From NIOZ-UU13 sp964417935 (GTDB lineage: Bacteria > Planctomycetota > Phycisphaerae > Sedimentisphaerales > Anaerobacaceae), in the NCBI GenBank assembly GCA_964417935.1, contig CAYQKF010000004.1, positions 1-64,000 on the forward strand: a DNA stretch of 64,000 nt. The letters run 5' to 3'. The notes under the pieces were generated by a model. The model made no database searches. It was given only the letters and a program-made list of their open reading frames with translations, and had not been told where the DNA came from. Positions 51,341 through 60,176 of the stretch are shown one piece after another. Position numbers and translations under genes: made by a program. Each line of letters begins with the position of its first letter. Positions within the stretch are counted from its first letter, which is position 1.

Positions 51341-53905
51341 CTAAGACGCCGGATTTCCTTCAGCCACTGCGCCCGGCAAGACGGATAGCTTCTCAATAAG
51401 CTTTTTTGCCGCCTTGAACTCCGGGCGAAGACGCAGGCATATCCTTGCCTCGTGGATCGCCTCGGGTATTCTGTTTGTCTCTGCAAGCAGCCTTGCCAGT
51501 GCAAGTCGCCATTGGACCTGGCCATAATTCAAAGCAAGTGCCCGCCGGTAATATTCTATTGCCGCTTCGTTATCATTTTCTTTTCTGCAAATATTCGCCA
51601 GGGAAGCAAATGCCCAGGCTGGAGCACGGGCCTTCTGGCATTTAGCTTTGAGAAATTCTATTATCTTGGCTTGTGCCTTCTTTGCGATATCATTATTCTC
51701 TTTGGTTTTAGCAAAGATATTAGCTACATAACGTAACCGGCCCACATTGTCACCGGCAATTGCTAAGGCCATGTCGGGTCGGCTCACCTGGTTGATATAG
51801 ACATCAGCAACGCCTCTGAAAAATCTGTCGTCAAGCTTAATAGATCTGCTGAATTTTTCAAATGAGGCATCGATTTGTTGTTCTTCAACATCGAGAAGGC
51901 CGGCTACGAAACAGGTTGTGGGGTCGCAAGGTGCGAGTTGAAAACCTTTTCGTATATGCTCTGCGCCATTTGGGTCGTCTAAGACAAATTTTTCAAGCTG
52001 GCCGAGAACACAATAGGTTGCCCCAAAAGTGGGACACAAGGTTCGCGCCCGATGGAGTTCGTCAACAATCTGTTGCGCGAACGCTAAGGTCTGTGGTGTT
52101 ATAATTACTTCGCCGGTCTTTCGATCAGTTATCCGGCTGATAGATTGCCAGCGATAGACATTCAGCCAGTGGCGGTATTTTATGTTACCCGGTTGATAAT
52201 TTGACGCCTTCAGTGCGCTGGAAATCAACAAAGTATATTCTTCATTTGTACCGGCCCCGGTCTGTTCGCTGAGCAGAGCTTTCTTCCAGTGGGCTTCGGC
52301 AAGGCGGGCACTATTGGCACCGAGCAAGGCCCAGACCCAAACTCCTGATACGCAAACTAAGGCGGCAACACGAATACCTCTAAACCTTTGGGATGTTTCA
52401 ATAACTTTTGCAGTCGGTTTATTCCTTTGTCCTATACCGACCAGAGCCAACAGCAGCGCACAGGACACTCCTGAAAGCAGCGCATTGGCAGGCAGGTGTT
52501 GGCCAAAGTCACTTAAGCTATGCAGCATTATAGCAAGAAGGCCGAAGCCAAGGCCGTAGGCTGCTGAGTGAATCGGCATTGACGCGTTTGGGTTCCCGCC
52601 TTGCGGGGTCCCTCTTACATTGCGAGCATAACTTGCCCACACAAAAATTGCGAAGACTACCAAAGCTGCCAGGCCTATAAGGCCGGTTTCCTCTGCGGCC
52701 TGGGCATACTCGTTTTCCGCATGGACTGCCAAGCTGGGTATAGTAGAGCGGTCGAACATTGGATAGACCACTTCATGCGTGCCAAGTCCCGTTCCCAACA
52801 AAGGGAATCGTCTGAAAGATACCGATAAATCTTTAAGGATTTGCCATCGCCCTTCATATCCGTGTAGTGCTCGAAGGGTAGCCAGCCGGTCATAGACCGC
52901 GTCGAAACCTATATAGAGTACACAGATAAATGCCCCAAGCGCCATCAAGGTCATTATCCAGCCCCCGCCCTTAAGAGACCGTCGCGAGGTAACGACCAAG
53001 GTGGTAAAGCCTGCTGCGATAAGCATGCTGACCATCCCGCCGCGGGTCAGTGCCAAGAAAACCGTAGCCGCACCGATAATTATCATTGCCGGAAGGAACC
53101 ATATCACCTTAGCATCAGGAGAACTAATGTACTCGAAGACAAGGGGCGGTGTGATTCTTTTTCCTGCGAAGGCTTCATGGACCTTTACCATAACCAGACC
53201 AAGGGCAGCCCCGATACATAAGTTCATAAATTGGCCGTAGTGGCTGTGGTGGATAAAAGGACCAGAGTAAGCTTGACCCGACCCGGTTGGCACGCACCAG
53301 TATATTTGCCCGTTTCCGAAAAGGTTCTGTGCAAGCGCAAGTACGGCGATTGAGCCTCCTATGACGACAATCGCCGCCAGAAGCCGCTTTATCTGTTCTT
53401 CTCGACGGTATATGTTTACAACCACAAAGAAGACCGCTGCTACTGCAAGCACTAATCGCAGGTTTTGTTTTGTGGCCTGCGGATAAAAGCTAAGGGCCAT
53501 AAACCTAAGCAAGGATCCGGAATTAGGCAAATCGCTCAAAAGCGCCTTCTTGGTTGCTGCGGTTCCCGGGGAAATTGCGCTTAACACACCGCTCGGTAGA
53601 GCGATAAGCTGAAATACTGCTACAAAGATAAATAGTGCTACCGGAATGTATGCCCACGACCAAATGAGACGTGTGTTTTCTTCATAGACAAGCTTCAACA
53701 CAAAGCAGACCGAAATAGCCGCCGCAAGGGCTAATACAACCTCCTCGCTCCAGGCCTCCACTGCACCAAAAGCAAGAGGCATAAATGCCAGAAGCGATAT
53801 AAGCAGCCATTCGATTACCTTATCGAACCCGCTTAAGGGAACATCGATAGTGCTGAGATGGATACATCCGCTTCTGACAGGCGGATTGATTCGGTTTTCC
53901 CTCAT
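51341..53905 (-). CDS. O-antigen ligase-like membrane protein with C-terminal TPR repeats
   Basis: The 854-residue product has about twelve transmembrane segments in residues 30-510 and the Wzy_C/ligase region (FPLLGTGLGTHEVVYPMFDR, then HAENEYAQAAEETGLIG). A soluble part (about 520-854) carries TPR-like helices (ASLANICRKENDNEAAIEYY, RRALALNYGQVQWRLALARL). It probably joins or polymerises glycan in the periplasm, or acts with the Wzy-like gene at 38948. Residues RGTPQGGNPNAS are coded by a palindromic repeat (52590-52612) inserted in frame between two membrane segments. It overlaps the phosphatase gene by 4 bases. Confidence 0.85.
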   Translation of the reverse strand: MRENRINPPVRSGCIHLSTIDVPLSGFDKVIEWLLISLLAFMPLAFGAVEAWSEEVVLALAAAISVCFVLKLVYEENTRLIWSWAYIPVALFIFVAVFQLIALPSGVLSAISPGTAATKKALLSDLPNSGSLLRFMALSFYPQATKQNLRLVLAVAAVFFVVVNIYRREEQIKRLLAAIVVIGGSIAVLALAQNLFGNGQIYWCVPTGSGQAYSGPFIHHSHYGQFMNLCIGAALGLVMVKVHEAFAGKRITPPLVFEYISSPDAKVIWFLPAMIIIGAATVFLALTRGGMVSMLIAAGFTTLVVTSRRSLKGGGWIMTLMALGAFICVLYIGFDAVYDRLATLRALHGYEGRWQILKDLSVSFRRFPLLGTGLGTHEVVYPMFDRSTIPSLAVHAENEYAQAAEETGLIGLAALVVFAIFVWASYARNVRGTPQGGNPNASMPIHSAAYGLGFGLLAIMLHSLSDFGQHLPANALLSGVSCALLLALVGIGQRNKPTAKVIETSQRFRGIRVAALVCVSGVWVWALLGANSARLAEAHWKKALLSEQTGAGTNEEYTLLISSALKASNYQPGNIKYRHWLNVYRWQSISRITDRKTGEVIITPQTLAFAQQIVDELHRARTLCPTFGATYCVLGQLEKFVLDDPNGAEHIRKGFQLAPCDPTTCFVAGLLDVEEQQIDASFEKFSRSIKLDDRFFRGVADVYINQVSRPDMALAIAGDNVGRLRYVANIFAKTKENNDIAKKAQAKIIEFLKAKCQKARAPAWAFASLANICRKENDNEAAIEYYRRALALNYGQVQWRLALARLLAETNRIPEAIHEARICLRLRPEFKAAKKLIEKLSVLPGAVAEGNPAS
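52590..52612. repeat. palindromic repeat type A, copy inside the ligase-like gene
   Basis: Exact inverted copy of 4174-4196 (bamA). It is read in frame as GTPQGGNP within a loop between membrane segments. Confidence 0.8.
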
Positions 53906-54732
53906 CGGTCCGCCTCCTGCTGGTTATGTCTATAAACCGGCACTATCTCCTGGCCGTTTACTACCCTTGATGGATTTTCAATGCAGACCAGATGAGCGAG
54001 GTTTTTACCCAGCCTTGTGCTTATACGCCCAAAAGCAGCTTTCATCCGTGGCCTACGAACATTAATATCGTGTGAATCCGTCGCCACGAGTCTCGCCAAG
54101 CCCGATCTTAGAAAGTCCCACGCAGCTCTCTGGACTTTCGAGCCAAAATCACCCACCAGACTGGATGCGGTTATCTGCAGGTGGGCAGAGTGCTCAAGCC
54201 ATCTAAGCAGCACCTGATGCTGCGTTGCCGGTAGAGCGATTTTTTCGGCATGTGATATGACAGATTGGATACCCATAGAAGCAAGTTCTATAAGCAGCGG
54301 CTCAATATCTATAAAGACGTGGCGTGGAAGTTCGAGAAGGATATATCTGCCGCCATCGGCAAGTGTCAGTATTTTATCAGCCCTTAGAAGCTGACAGACC
54401 CTTTCATCCACCCGAACCTCGCCTCCGGGGACGACCTTAAGTGGAACGCCGTTGTTTCTGAGCGACTCGTTTAGTCCACTGACAGCCTCTTTCACTCTTG
54501 CCGTTTCGTTGCAACCCTCGAAGCGGCCAAGCTGGTGTGGAGTTGCCACCACGGTAGCTATGTCATCCTCGGCCAGCCTCCGGCACAGTGCAAGTGACTC
54601 TGCCATTGTAGTAGGCCCATCATCAAGGCCGGCCAGGCAGTGGCAGTGGATATCCGTGAATTTCTCCCATCTGTACACTTTGGGATGGTCATTTTGAGCG
54701 TCAATGTAGTTGGCGTTCACAGAGTCTATCAT
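53902..54732 (-). CDS. CpsB/YwqE-type tyrosine-protein phosphatase (PHP family)
   Basis: The 276-residue product has the PHP metal-binding HxH in FTDIHCHCLAGLDDGPTTMA, further ligands in VVATPHQLGRF, VISHAEKIALPATQHQ and LVATDSHDINVRRP. CpsB-type enzymes remove phosphate from the C-terminal tyrosines of Wzc/CpsD-type kinases and so control polymer length and export. It lies directly after the kinase gene at 54772. An ATP-independent, Mn2+-dependent reaction in the cytoplasm is expected. Confidence 0.92.
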   Translation of the reverse strand: MIDSVNANYIDAQNDHPKVYRWEKFTDIHCHCLAGLDDGPTTMAESLALCRRLAEDDIATVVATPHQLGRFEGCNETARVKEAVSGLNESLRNNGVPLKVVPGGEVRVDERVCQLLRADKILTLADGGRYILLELPRHVFIDIEPLLIELASMGIQSVISHAEKIALPATQHQVLLRWLEHSAHLQITASSLVGDFGSKVQRAAWDFLRSGLARLVATDSHDINVRRPRMKAAFGRISTRLGKNLAHLVCIENPSRVVNGQEIVPVYRHNQQEADR

Positions 54733-54771
54733 CTGCTGTCCCTAATCATTTGAGCTTGCATAACTACCGGG

Positions 54772-56961
54772 TCATTCCATAACCGCCACAGGTTTTATAT
54801 CGCCGGCCTTTTTCTTTTTGCGGCGACCGTAGTTGTAATAGCCGTAGTAGCCGTAGTACCCGTAGCGGCTGTGCTTTGAAACATCGTTTACAACCGCTCC
54901 GAGGATGCGTGCGCCGACACTCATCAATCCATCCCGAGCATGTTGGCTGGTCTTTCTGTTCGATTTGTCCGCCCTCATTACCAGAAGTGTTATATCGGAG
55001 ACTGCAGCAAGTATCTGGGCGTCGGTAACGGGCATAACCGGTGGTGAATCGATAATGACACGGTCATACATGTTCGAGAGATCCTCCAGGAGTTTTGCAA
55101 AGCTTTTGCTATTAAGTATCTCGGATGGATTGGGCACATCCGGGCCACACGTCAGCAGTTGCAGACCTTGAATTTTGGTAGGCTGGATGGCTTCTTCCAG
55201 TGTCGTAGTCCCGGCAAGCACGCTGCTGAGCCCTATTTCTTCATGGTTGACTTCGAAAATCTTATGTTGCATAGGCTTTCGGAAATCGGCATCGAGGATG
55301 AGAGTCTTTTGGCCGGCCTGGGCCAGTGCAATGCCCAGGTTACTGACTAAAGTAGTCTTACCATCGGCTGCTGCAGGGGAGGTGACGAGTATTGTTTTTG
55401 CCTCGCCCTTTGGCACGCCGAAAAACACGGCTGTACGTATCGTCCGATAGGCTTCCGCTGCACGGGAGTTCGAGTCCCGATGTACTTTCTGGCCTCGGGC
55501 TACGATGCTTTGTCTTCTGGACATTGATGGCACCGCGCCCAGAATCGGAACGCCAAGGACAATTGATATCTCCTCGGCAGTTCGCAGCCTCTGGTCCACC
55601 CAGTCGCGAAGAAGTGCCAGTCCACCGCCGAGCATAAGGCCAAGAACCAGTGCGATAGCCATATATCTGGCCTTCTGGGGGCTTGACGGTTTGTCGGAAG
55701 GGCGGGCAGCTTCAAGTATGTTTATGTTAAGGGCACCGACATCCTCGGTAACGTTGATTTCCTTTATACGGTCATCAAGAATGTCGCAAAGTTTCTTGGT
55801 CTGTTCCCAGTCGGACTCCAGTATCGTGTACTGAGCGAGTTGCTCGTTAAGGGCAATGGCCTGCCGGCGCTGCTCTTCAAAGTCACTGGTGATCTGTTCT
55901 TCCTTCTCCTTCACTGCCAGGTACTGCTGTCTGGTAATGGCCAACTGAGCCGCGGCGAATTCTCTGTCAATGTTGGCAAGCCCGTTCTCAACTTGGGCAA
56001 CCTTCTCCTGCAGTGCCTGCATCGATGGATGGTCGGGCGTAACCTGCCGGCCAAGATCGGCAAGCTGGAACTGAAGCTGCTTGAGTTCTGTTTTGAGCCG
56101 AGTCCTTTCATTAGCGGTGGAGATATAGCTGCCTTTGGCCCTTTCAGTCTCTACGAACTGCTTGAGCTTGGTAGAGTCCGTTACCATTAACTTCGTAGTC
56201 TCATAGGCAGATTTGGCCTCAATAGTTTGAAGCTGGGCCTGTGTCTTCGCCTCAGACAGGCGGTCAAGCCTGTCGAGTATAATGTTGCTACTGCGGTTCT
56301 CAAAGGCCAGGGCGATATTGTTCTTCTTGAAATCCATCATTGTCTTGAGCTTCTGCGCAAGCTCAGTATCCCTTTCTACTTTTTCATTCTGGAGTATTTT
56401 CATGACCTCTTCAGCTGTGCTGCGCTTGCGGCTCGTATGATATGTTATATAGGAATCCACGACTGCGTTTACCAGTTGTGCCGCTTCAGCCGGTTCAGGT
56501 GAATCAGAAGATACACTGATAATATCGTCTTTTTTGCCTACTGAGACATCAAGCCCCTTTTTCTTCAGATAAACAATTGGATTGTCAACATTATGAAAAA
56601 TATTCATCTGTTTTACACCGGACTTTTCGAGGGCGGAAGAAAGTATAGGAGTTGATTTGAGCAACTCCGCCTGGGTATAGAGGTAATTCTTGGATTGTGT
56701 CATTACCCCTTCGGCCTCTTCAAGAATCCTTGGGCCGCTCTGCTCAACGTATATCCTCGATATGCTGGTATAAATTGGCGTAGCTTTCGAGAGATAAGTG
56801 AAAGCTCCTCCCAGAGATGCAATCGTTGTAAGCAATATGATCCAGCGGCTCCGCCATATTATTTGCATCAGGCTCTCGGACATTAATCTGGTTACTTGTG
56901 GCACTTCAACATACGTCTTTTTTTGCTCCGCCATTCTGTTATTTTCACCCTGGTTTATCAC
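54772..56961 (-). CDS. Wzc-type polysaccharide co-polymerase / tyrosine autokinase
   Basis: The 729-residue product has an N-terminal Wzz domain with a membrane span (WRSRWIILLTTIASLGGAFT, about 36-55), long periplasmic coiled coils (about 120-420) and a second span (about 435-455, YMAIALVLGLMLGGGLAL). The BY-kinase domain has Walker A VTSPAAADGKTTLVSN (about 520-535), Walker A' LILDADFRKPM and Walker B RVIIDSPPVMPV. The tail ends in a tyrosine cluster (RYGYYGYYGYYNYGRRKKKK), the autophosphorylation target. It controls chain length and couples polymerisation to export by Wza. The start is GTG with GGGGAG six bases upstream; ATG 56934 is an alternative. The phosphatase gene follows. Confidence 0.94.
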   Translation of the reverse strand: MINQGENNRMAEQKKTYVEVPQVTRLMSESLMQIIWRSRWIILLTTIASLGGAFTYLSKATPIYTSISRIYVEQSGPRILEEAEGVMTQSKNYLYTQAELLKSTPILSSALEKSGVKQMNIFHNVDNPIVYLKKKGLDVSVGKKDDIISVSSDSPEPAEAAQLVNAVVDSYITYHTSRKRSTAEEVMKILQNEKVERDTELAQKLKTMMDFKKNNIALAFENRSSNIILDRLDRLSEAKTQAQLQTIEAKSAYETTKLMVTDSTKLKQFVETERAKGSYISTANERTRLKTELKQLQFQLADLGRQVTPDHPSMQALQEKVAQVENGLANIDREFAAAQLAITRQQYLAVKEKEEQITSDFEEQRRQAIALNEQLAQYTILESDWEQTKKLCDILDDRIKEINVTEDVGALNINILEAARPSDKPSSPQKARYMAIALVLGLMLGGGLALLRDWVDQRLRTAEEISIVLGVPILGAVPSMSRRQSIVARGQKVHRDSNSRAAEAYRTIRTAVFFGVPKGEAKTILVTSPAAADGKTTLVSNLGIALAQAGQKTLILDADFRKPMQHKIFEVNHEEIGLSSVLAGTTTLEEAIQPTKIQGLQLLTCGPDVPNPSEILNSKSFAKLLEDLSNMYDRVIIDSPPVMPVTDAQILAAVSDITLLVMRADKSNRKTSQHARDGLMSVGARILGAVVNDVSKHSRYGYYGYYGYYNYGRRKKKKAGDIKPVAVME

Positions 56962-57006
56962 GTTATTCTCCCCTGTCTTTTATAATTCCATGCGTTTAGT
57001 TTGTTT

Positions 57007-58728
57007 CTATCTATCCTGTTGGTTAAACACATCTAACGGTGTGTAAACACCAAAGTTGATCCTGAATACCCTGTCTAAGAACAGCTTTGTACGTGTTCTG
57101 GGCGTATGTTCCACAGCAATAATGTCACCGGGTTTTATTAAGGTACTTAGAGCATTTGTCAGCTGTGAATCGTCAACAATTTTGAAAACCGCTCTGACAA
57201 CCGTGTTGTCCGGCTTTAGGCGGTAAACAGTGGCGTAGCGGGGCTCGGTAGCTTGGTCCAGCCCGCCGGCAAAGCCCAATGCCTGCATAAGGTTATACCG
57301 GACATCCGGCGGATATTGAAAGTTGCCGGGCTTGTTAACCAGTCCGACGACCGTAAACAGCGGCTGCTCAAGCCGTTCGACAGTGACACTGTCACCGTCC
57401 TGCAGTGCAACGTCGGCAAAGGGGATATTAAGCCCCTTGACCGGCAGAACAAGAGGTTTGTTAAGTTGACCAAACTCGGTTTTTTCCCTGTATTCCGGTT
57501 TTTTCCCCTGACCAAATGTATCGATGAGTTCCTGATACTTTTCAACAAGCTGTTGATATAATGCCTCGTCTGCGGCGTTGTTTTGCTCTGAGTCATTCAA
57601 GTCCGGCTCTGTATTTGGGTTTATATCTTCGTCTGCAAAACCACCGGCAAGCAGAATCTGTTCAATTTTAAGTTCTGCGTTTGGATTCATTCTGTTATCC
57701 GTAGTTTTGTTTTGACTTTTGCAGATACCGGAGCCGGGTTTGAGCATATCCGCCAGTGCACAGAGCCTTTGATTCACTTTGCCGGTTGAAACGCGCGAAT
57801 CCTTCTGCGCTAATGTCCTCAATATAACTTCTCTTTCGGTTTCGCTGGTTATGTCTAACTGTTCGGTAAGCATGATTGTTCCGTCATGCCTAATAATATC
57901 CAGCTTACCTTTTGTGCTTGAGAGAGTCGGTTGTTCGAAAGTCAACTGAACCTCGATTTCATTAAAGGCCGGATAACGTGCAGATGGCACCGCCAACATG
58001 GTTTCCCTTGGCCTTATTGGTCGTTCAATTGTCTGTTCTGTTGTCTTTTCCAAATTCGCTCCGGGTATTTTCACATTGTTAAGCACAGTTTCGTCGGGGT
58101 GAATTATGCGAATAAGAGATGCTCCTTTATCAATTATACCGCCGGCTTCCATGAGAAGCGCAACAAGAGACATCTTGTCACTGCGCAGCTCGTATATCCC
58201 CGGCTTCTCAACTGCCCCGGTAACAGAAACCTTGGCCGTTTTGTATTCCAGTATTCGGGCAAACACGGAGGGCCGAGTTACAGCATACTTGGGATAGTAC
58301 GCATCGATAACGGCGGATTCTATCTCGGCCAGAGACTTTTCCGCCGCCTCGATTTCACCAACTATCGGAAGTGTGATGGTCCCCCTTTGACTAACCCGGC
58401 ATACATACGGGGTAGATTGTTCAGGAGTCTCTGACTCCTTGGCTGTAACGACCCGCAATATGGTTGGCATGGTCAGTTCCAGCACGTCACCCGGCACAAT
58501 ACGATAGGCCCCTCCACCTATCTTGGCTCTCACCAGACGATCCATATCTACACTGGGACGTGCAGGGCCGGCATGTTCGAATTCCATCAACTGCGCAGCA
58601 GAAGGCAGAATAACTTGGTCTTTGCACCCGATTAAGTAGATGGATAGTAATAAGGTCAGAAAGAGACAATAGACGATACGTGTCTTTGATATGTGCGCAA
58701 TAAAAGAACTAAATTTCACGAAGTTCAC
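57007..58728 (-). CDS. Wza-like polysaccharide export lipoprotein with SLBB domains
   Basis: The 573-residue product has an N-terminal leader with a lipobox-like LLLSIYLIGC (Cys at about 35). A polysaccharide export (PES) domain follows (about 75-170; YRIVPGDVLELTMP and YVCRVSQRGTITLPIVGEIE), with SLBB-type beta-grasp segments (about 168-230; KVSVTGAVEKPGIYELRSDK; and about 435-530; FTVVGLVNKPGNFQYPP). It forms the outer-membrane/periplasmic channel through which polymer leaves, in contact with Wzc. An insert of about 110 residues (about 320-425) between SLBB parts is rich in Asn, Asp and Glu and is longer than usual. The start is GTG with a strong GGAGGAGGT site. Confidence 0.9.
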   Translation of the reverse strand: MNFVKFSSFIAHISKTRIVYCLFLTLLLSIYLIGCKDQVILPSAAQLMEFEHAGPARPSVDMDRLVRAKIGGGAYRIVPGDVLELTMPTILRVVTAKESETPEQSTPYVCRVSQRGTITLPIVGEIEAAEKSLAEIESAVIDAYYPKYAVTRPSVFARILEYKTAKVSVTGAVEKPGIYELRSDKMSLVALLMEAGGIIDKGASLIRIIHPDETVLNNVKIPGANLEKTTEQTIERPIRPRETMLAVPSARYPAFNEIEVQLTFEQPTLSSTKGKLDIIRHDGTIMLTEQLDITSETEREVILRTLAQKDSRVSTGKVNQRLCALADMLKPGSGICKSQNKTTDNRMNPNAELKIEQILLAGGFADEDINPNTEPDLNDSEQNNAADEALYQQLVEKYQELIDTFGQGKKPEYREKTEFGQLNKPLVLPVKGLNIPFADVALQDGDSVTVERLEQPLFTVVGLVNKPGNFQYPPDVRYNLMQALGFAGGLDQATEPRYATVYRLKPDNTVVRAVFKIVDDSQLTNALSTLIKPGDIIAVEHTPRTRTKLFLDRVFRINFGVYTPLDVFNQQDR

Positions 58729-58982
58729 TTTTAGATACCTCCTCCATAATACTTACGAAGTGCCGTCATCCTCATACGCCACTACGCTTTAAATTATTAA
58801 ACGATCAAGGCTTTTATCCTCAAAAAGCCATATAGAAGTCAGTTTAACCCGTCCCTGTATCTACATCTTATTTTCCTGCAATATTTGTCCAGGGAAGTTA
58901 CAAACGATTTTTCCAATATCACCGAGACAATAAATAATCGACTGATAAGATATATAGTTTATATAATCGTTACGATCGCAAT

Positions 58983-59312
58983 TCAGGGAAGCACAAGAGA
59001 CGGCCGGAAAGAACCTCGCGTTGCCGGTCTCAATGGTATGTATATTGGAGGCCGCGTTTCCGGAACGGTTAAGACACCTGTGCTCGAGCTATCTTCTATT
59101 ACCGGAGAGATAGTGCTCAGCGCGAAGGGATCGAAAGAGCTTGTCTGGCTGGAAAGCATCTCATTGGTATTGTTGTCTGTCTTATTCGAAGCTGCGTGCG
59201 GTGCAGCGCCAAGCCCTACCATAACCGCTAAAACCAATGCTCCTAACAGTAATAGTATTTTAGACTTAAAACTGAATTTGCTTTTGTTACTCCTTAAACA
59301 CGAGTTTTTCAT
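58983..59312 (-). CDS. small exported protein at the head of the polysaccharide locus
   Basis: The 109-residue product has a long basic N-terminus followed by a signal peptide core (ILLLLGALVLAVMVGLGAAP, about 19-38, cut near PHA-AS). The mature part (about 70 residues) is rich in Ser, Thr and Pro and ends RGSFRPSLVLP. No family is recognised. The GGAGGAGGTG site 5 bases before the ATG is the strongest seen in the window and matches that of the next gene (Wza-like). Together they suggest that this is the first gene of the operon. A role as a small envelope partner of export is only an idea from position. Confidence 0.6.
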   Translation of the reverse strand: MKNSCLRSNKSKFSFKSKILLLLGALVLAVMVGLGAAPHAASNKTDNNTNEMLSSQTSSFDPFALSTISPVIEDSSSTGVLTVPETRPPIYIPLRPATRGSFRPSLVLP

Positions 59313-60055
59313 TTCACCTCCTCCATTGTAATCCCGGCAACAGCTAAGTATTTGTGTTTATTTTCTGAACTCAGTTGCTCGTTAATCTAAGCCGGTTCTT
59401 TGCCGGAATCACATGTAATTCGCATCTCTCCTCTGGTCGGGGCCAGCACTATTGCATCAGGAGCGTCACCCGTGCAGCCAGAAGCACGCTGAATTCCGCG
59501 GAAGTCTGATACCCAGCTTTCCCAGCAGCTTCATAGGTGTGGGCTAATCACGACTTCGCAGAGGCAAAGTGCCCCCGAGTCAATAGTGTACACCTTTCGC
59601 ATTTCTCTGCGATAAGTAAAGACATATATAGGAAGGACCCTCACTCCGGCTCCTCCAATCTTTTTCTTGACAGGGTATGCAGAGTTTTGCGACTTTTCAT
59701 CATCCTTTTCCCTGCCTAATTTAGATACATCCTATCATATAAAGCAAGAAACGTCAAGGTTTTTTTATTAAATTTTTATGTATATATTCGAGGAAGCAGC
59801 GTTTTATGCTGTTTATCAAGCTTTTCTCTGCCCTCAAAAGCTGGAAAAAATCATCGTTTTGCCAATGAATCCCTGTTTTTGGCCCAATGAACGTCATTTT
59901 GCCACCTATACTTACATTTTTTCAAGACTTTCTTGCACTTACCCAACCGCAGAGGCTTGAAAAATACGGGCCGAAAATCGGTGCTTTTGCTCCTCGGACA
60001 AAGGTAATACTATATGATTCTTTTTTATATGGCCTTTCATACACGGGAAATGGAT
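59313..60055 (-). promoter_or_regulatory. long untranslated leader region upstream of the polysaccharide operon
   Basis: About 740 bases with no supported gene, upstream of the first gene of the locus. It contains several inverted repeats: CACTATTG (59447-59454) with CAATAGTG (59581-59588), CGTGC-N8-GCACG (59471-59488) and CGCA-N6-TGCG (59598-59611). The leader is a plausible target of the UpxY-like antiterminator. No exact promoter can be fixed; I tested it by eye for c-di-GMP riboswitch motifs and found none. Confidence 0.4.
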
Positions 60056-60083
60056 TTGACAATATAGCACTAATCCTTAAAAT
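60056..60083 (+). promoter_or_regulatory. promoter of tRNA-Gly
   Basis: TTGACA (60056-60061), 16-base spacer, TAAAAT (60078-60083), ending about 22 bases before the tRNA. The -35 box is perfect and the -10 box has one mismatch. Confidence 0.7.
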
Positions 60084-60104
60084 AACATGTTAGCAAAGTT
60101 TTTT

Positions 60105-60176
60105 GCGGGCGTAATTCAGTGGTAGAATGTCAGCTTCCCAAGCTGGACGTCGAGGGTTCGAATCCCTTCGCCCGCT
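60105..60176 (+). tRNA. tRNA-Gly (anticodon CCC)
   Basis: A full cloverleaf can be drawn. The acceptor stem GCGGGCG pairs with CGCCCGC, the D-arm contains AATTCAGTGGTAGAAT, the anticodon loop TTCCCAA reads CCC and the T-arm is AGGGTTCGAATCCCT. Discriminator base U fits glycine. No CCA is encoded; a T-run follows at once and may end transcription. The antisense strand of this tRNA codes the last residues of the convergent DUF4432 gene. Confidence 0.93.

Noticed and set aside
58885..59331. 148-codon plus-strand frame opposite the small exported protein
   Set aside because: The minus-strand gene has a signal peptide and a strong ribosome site; the plus frame has neither.
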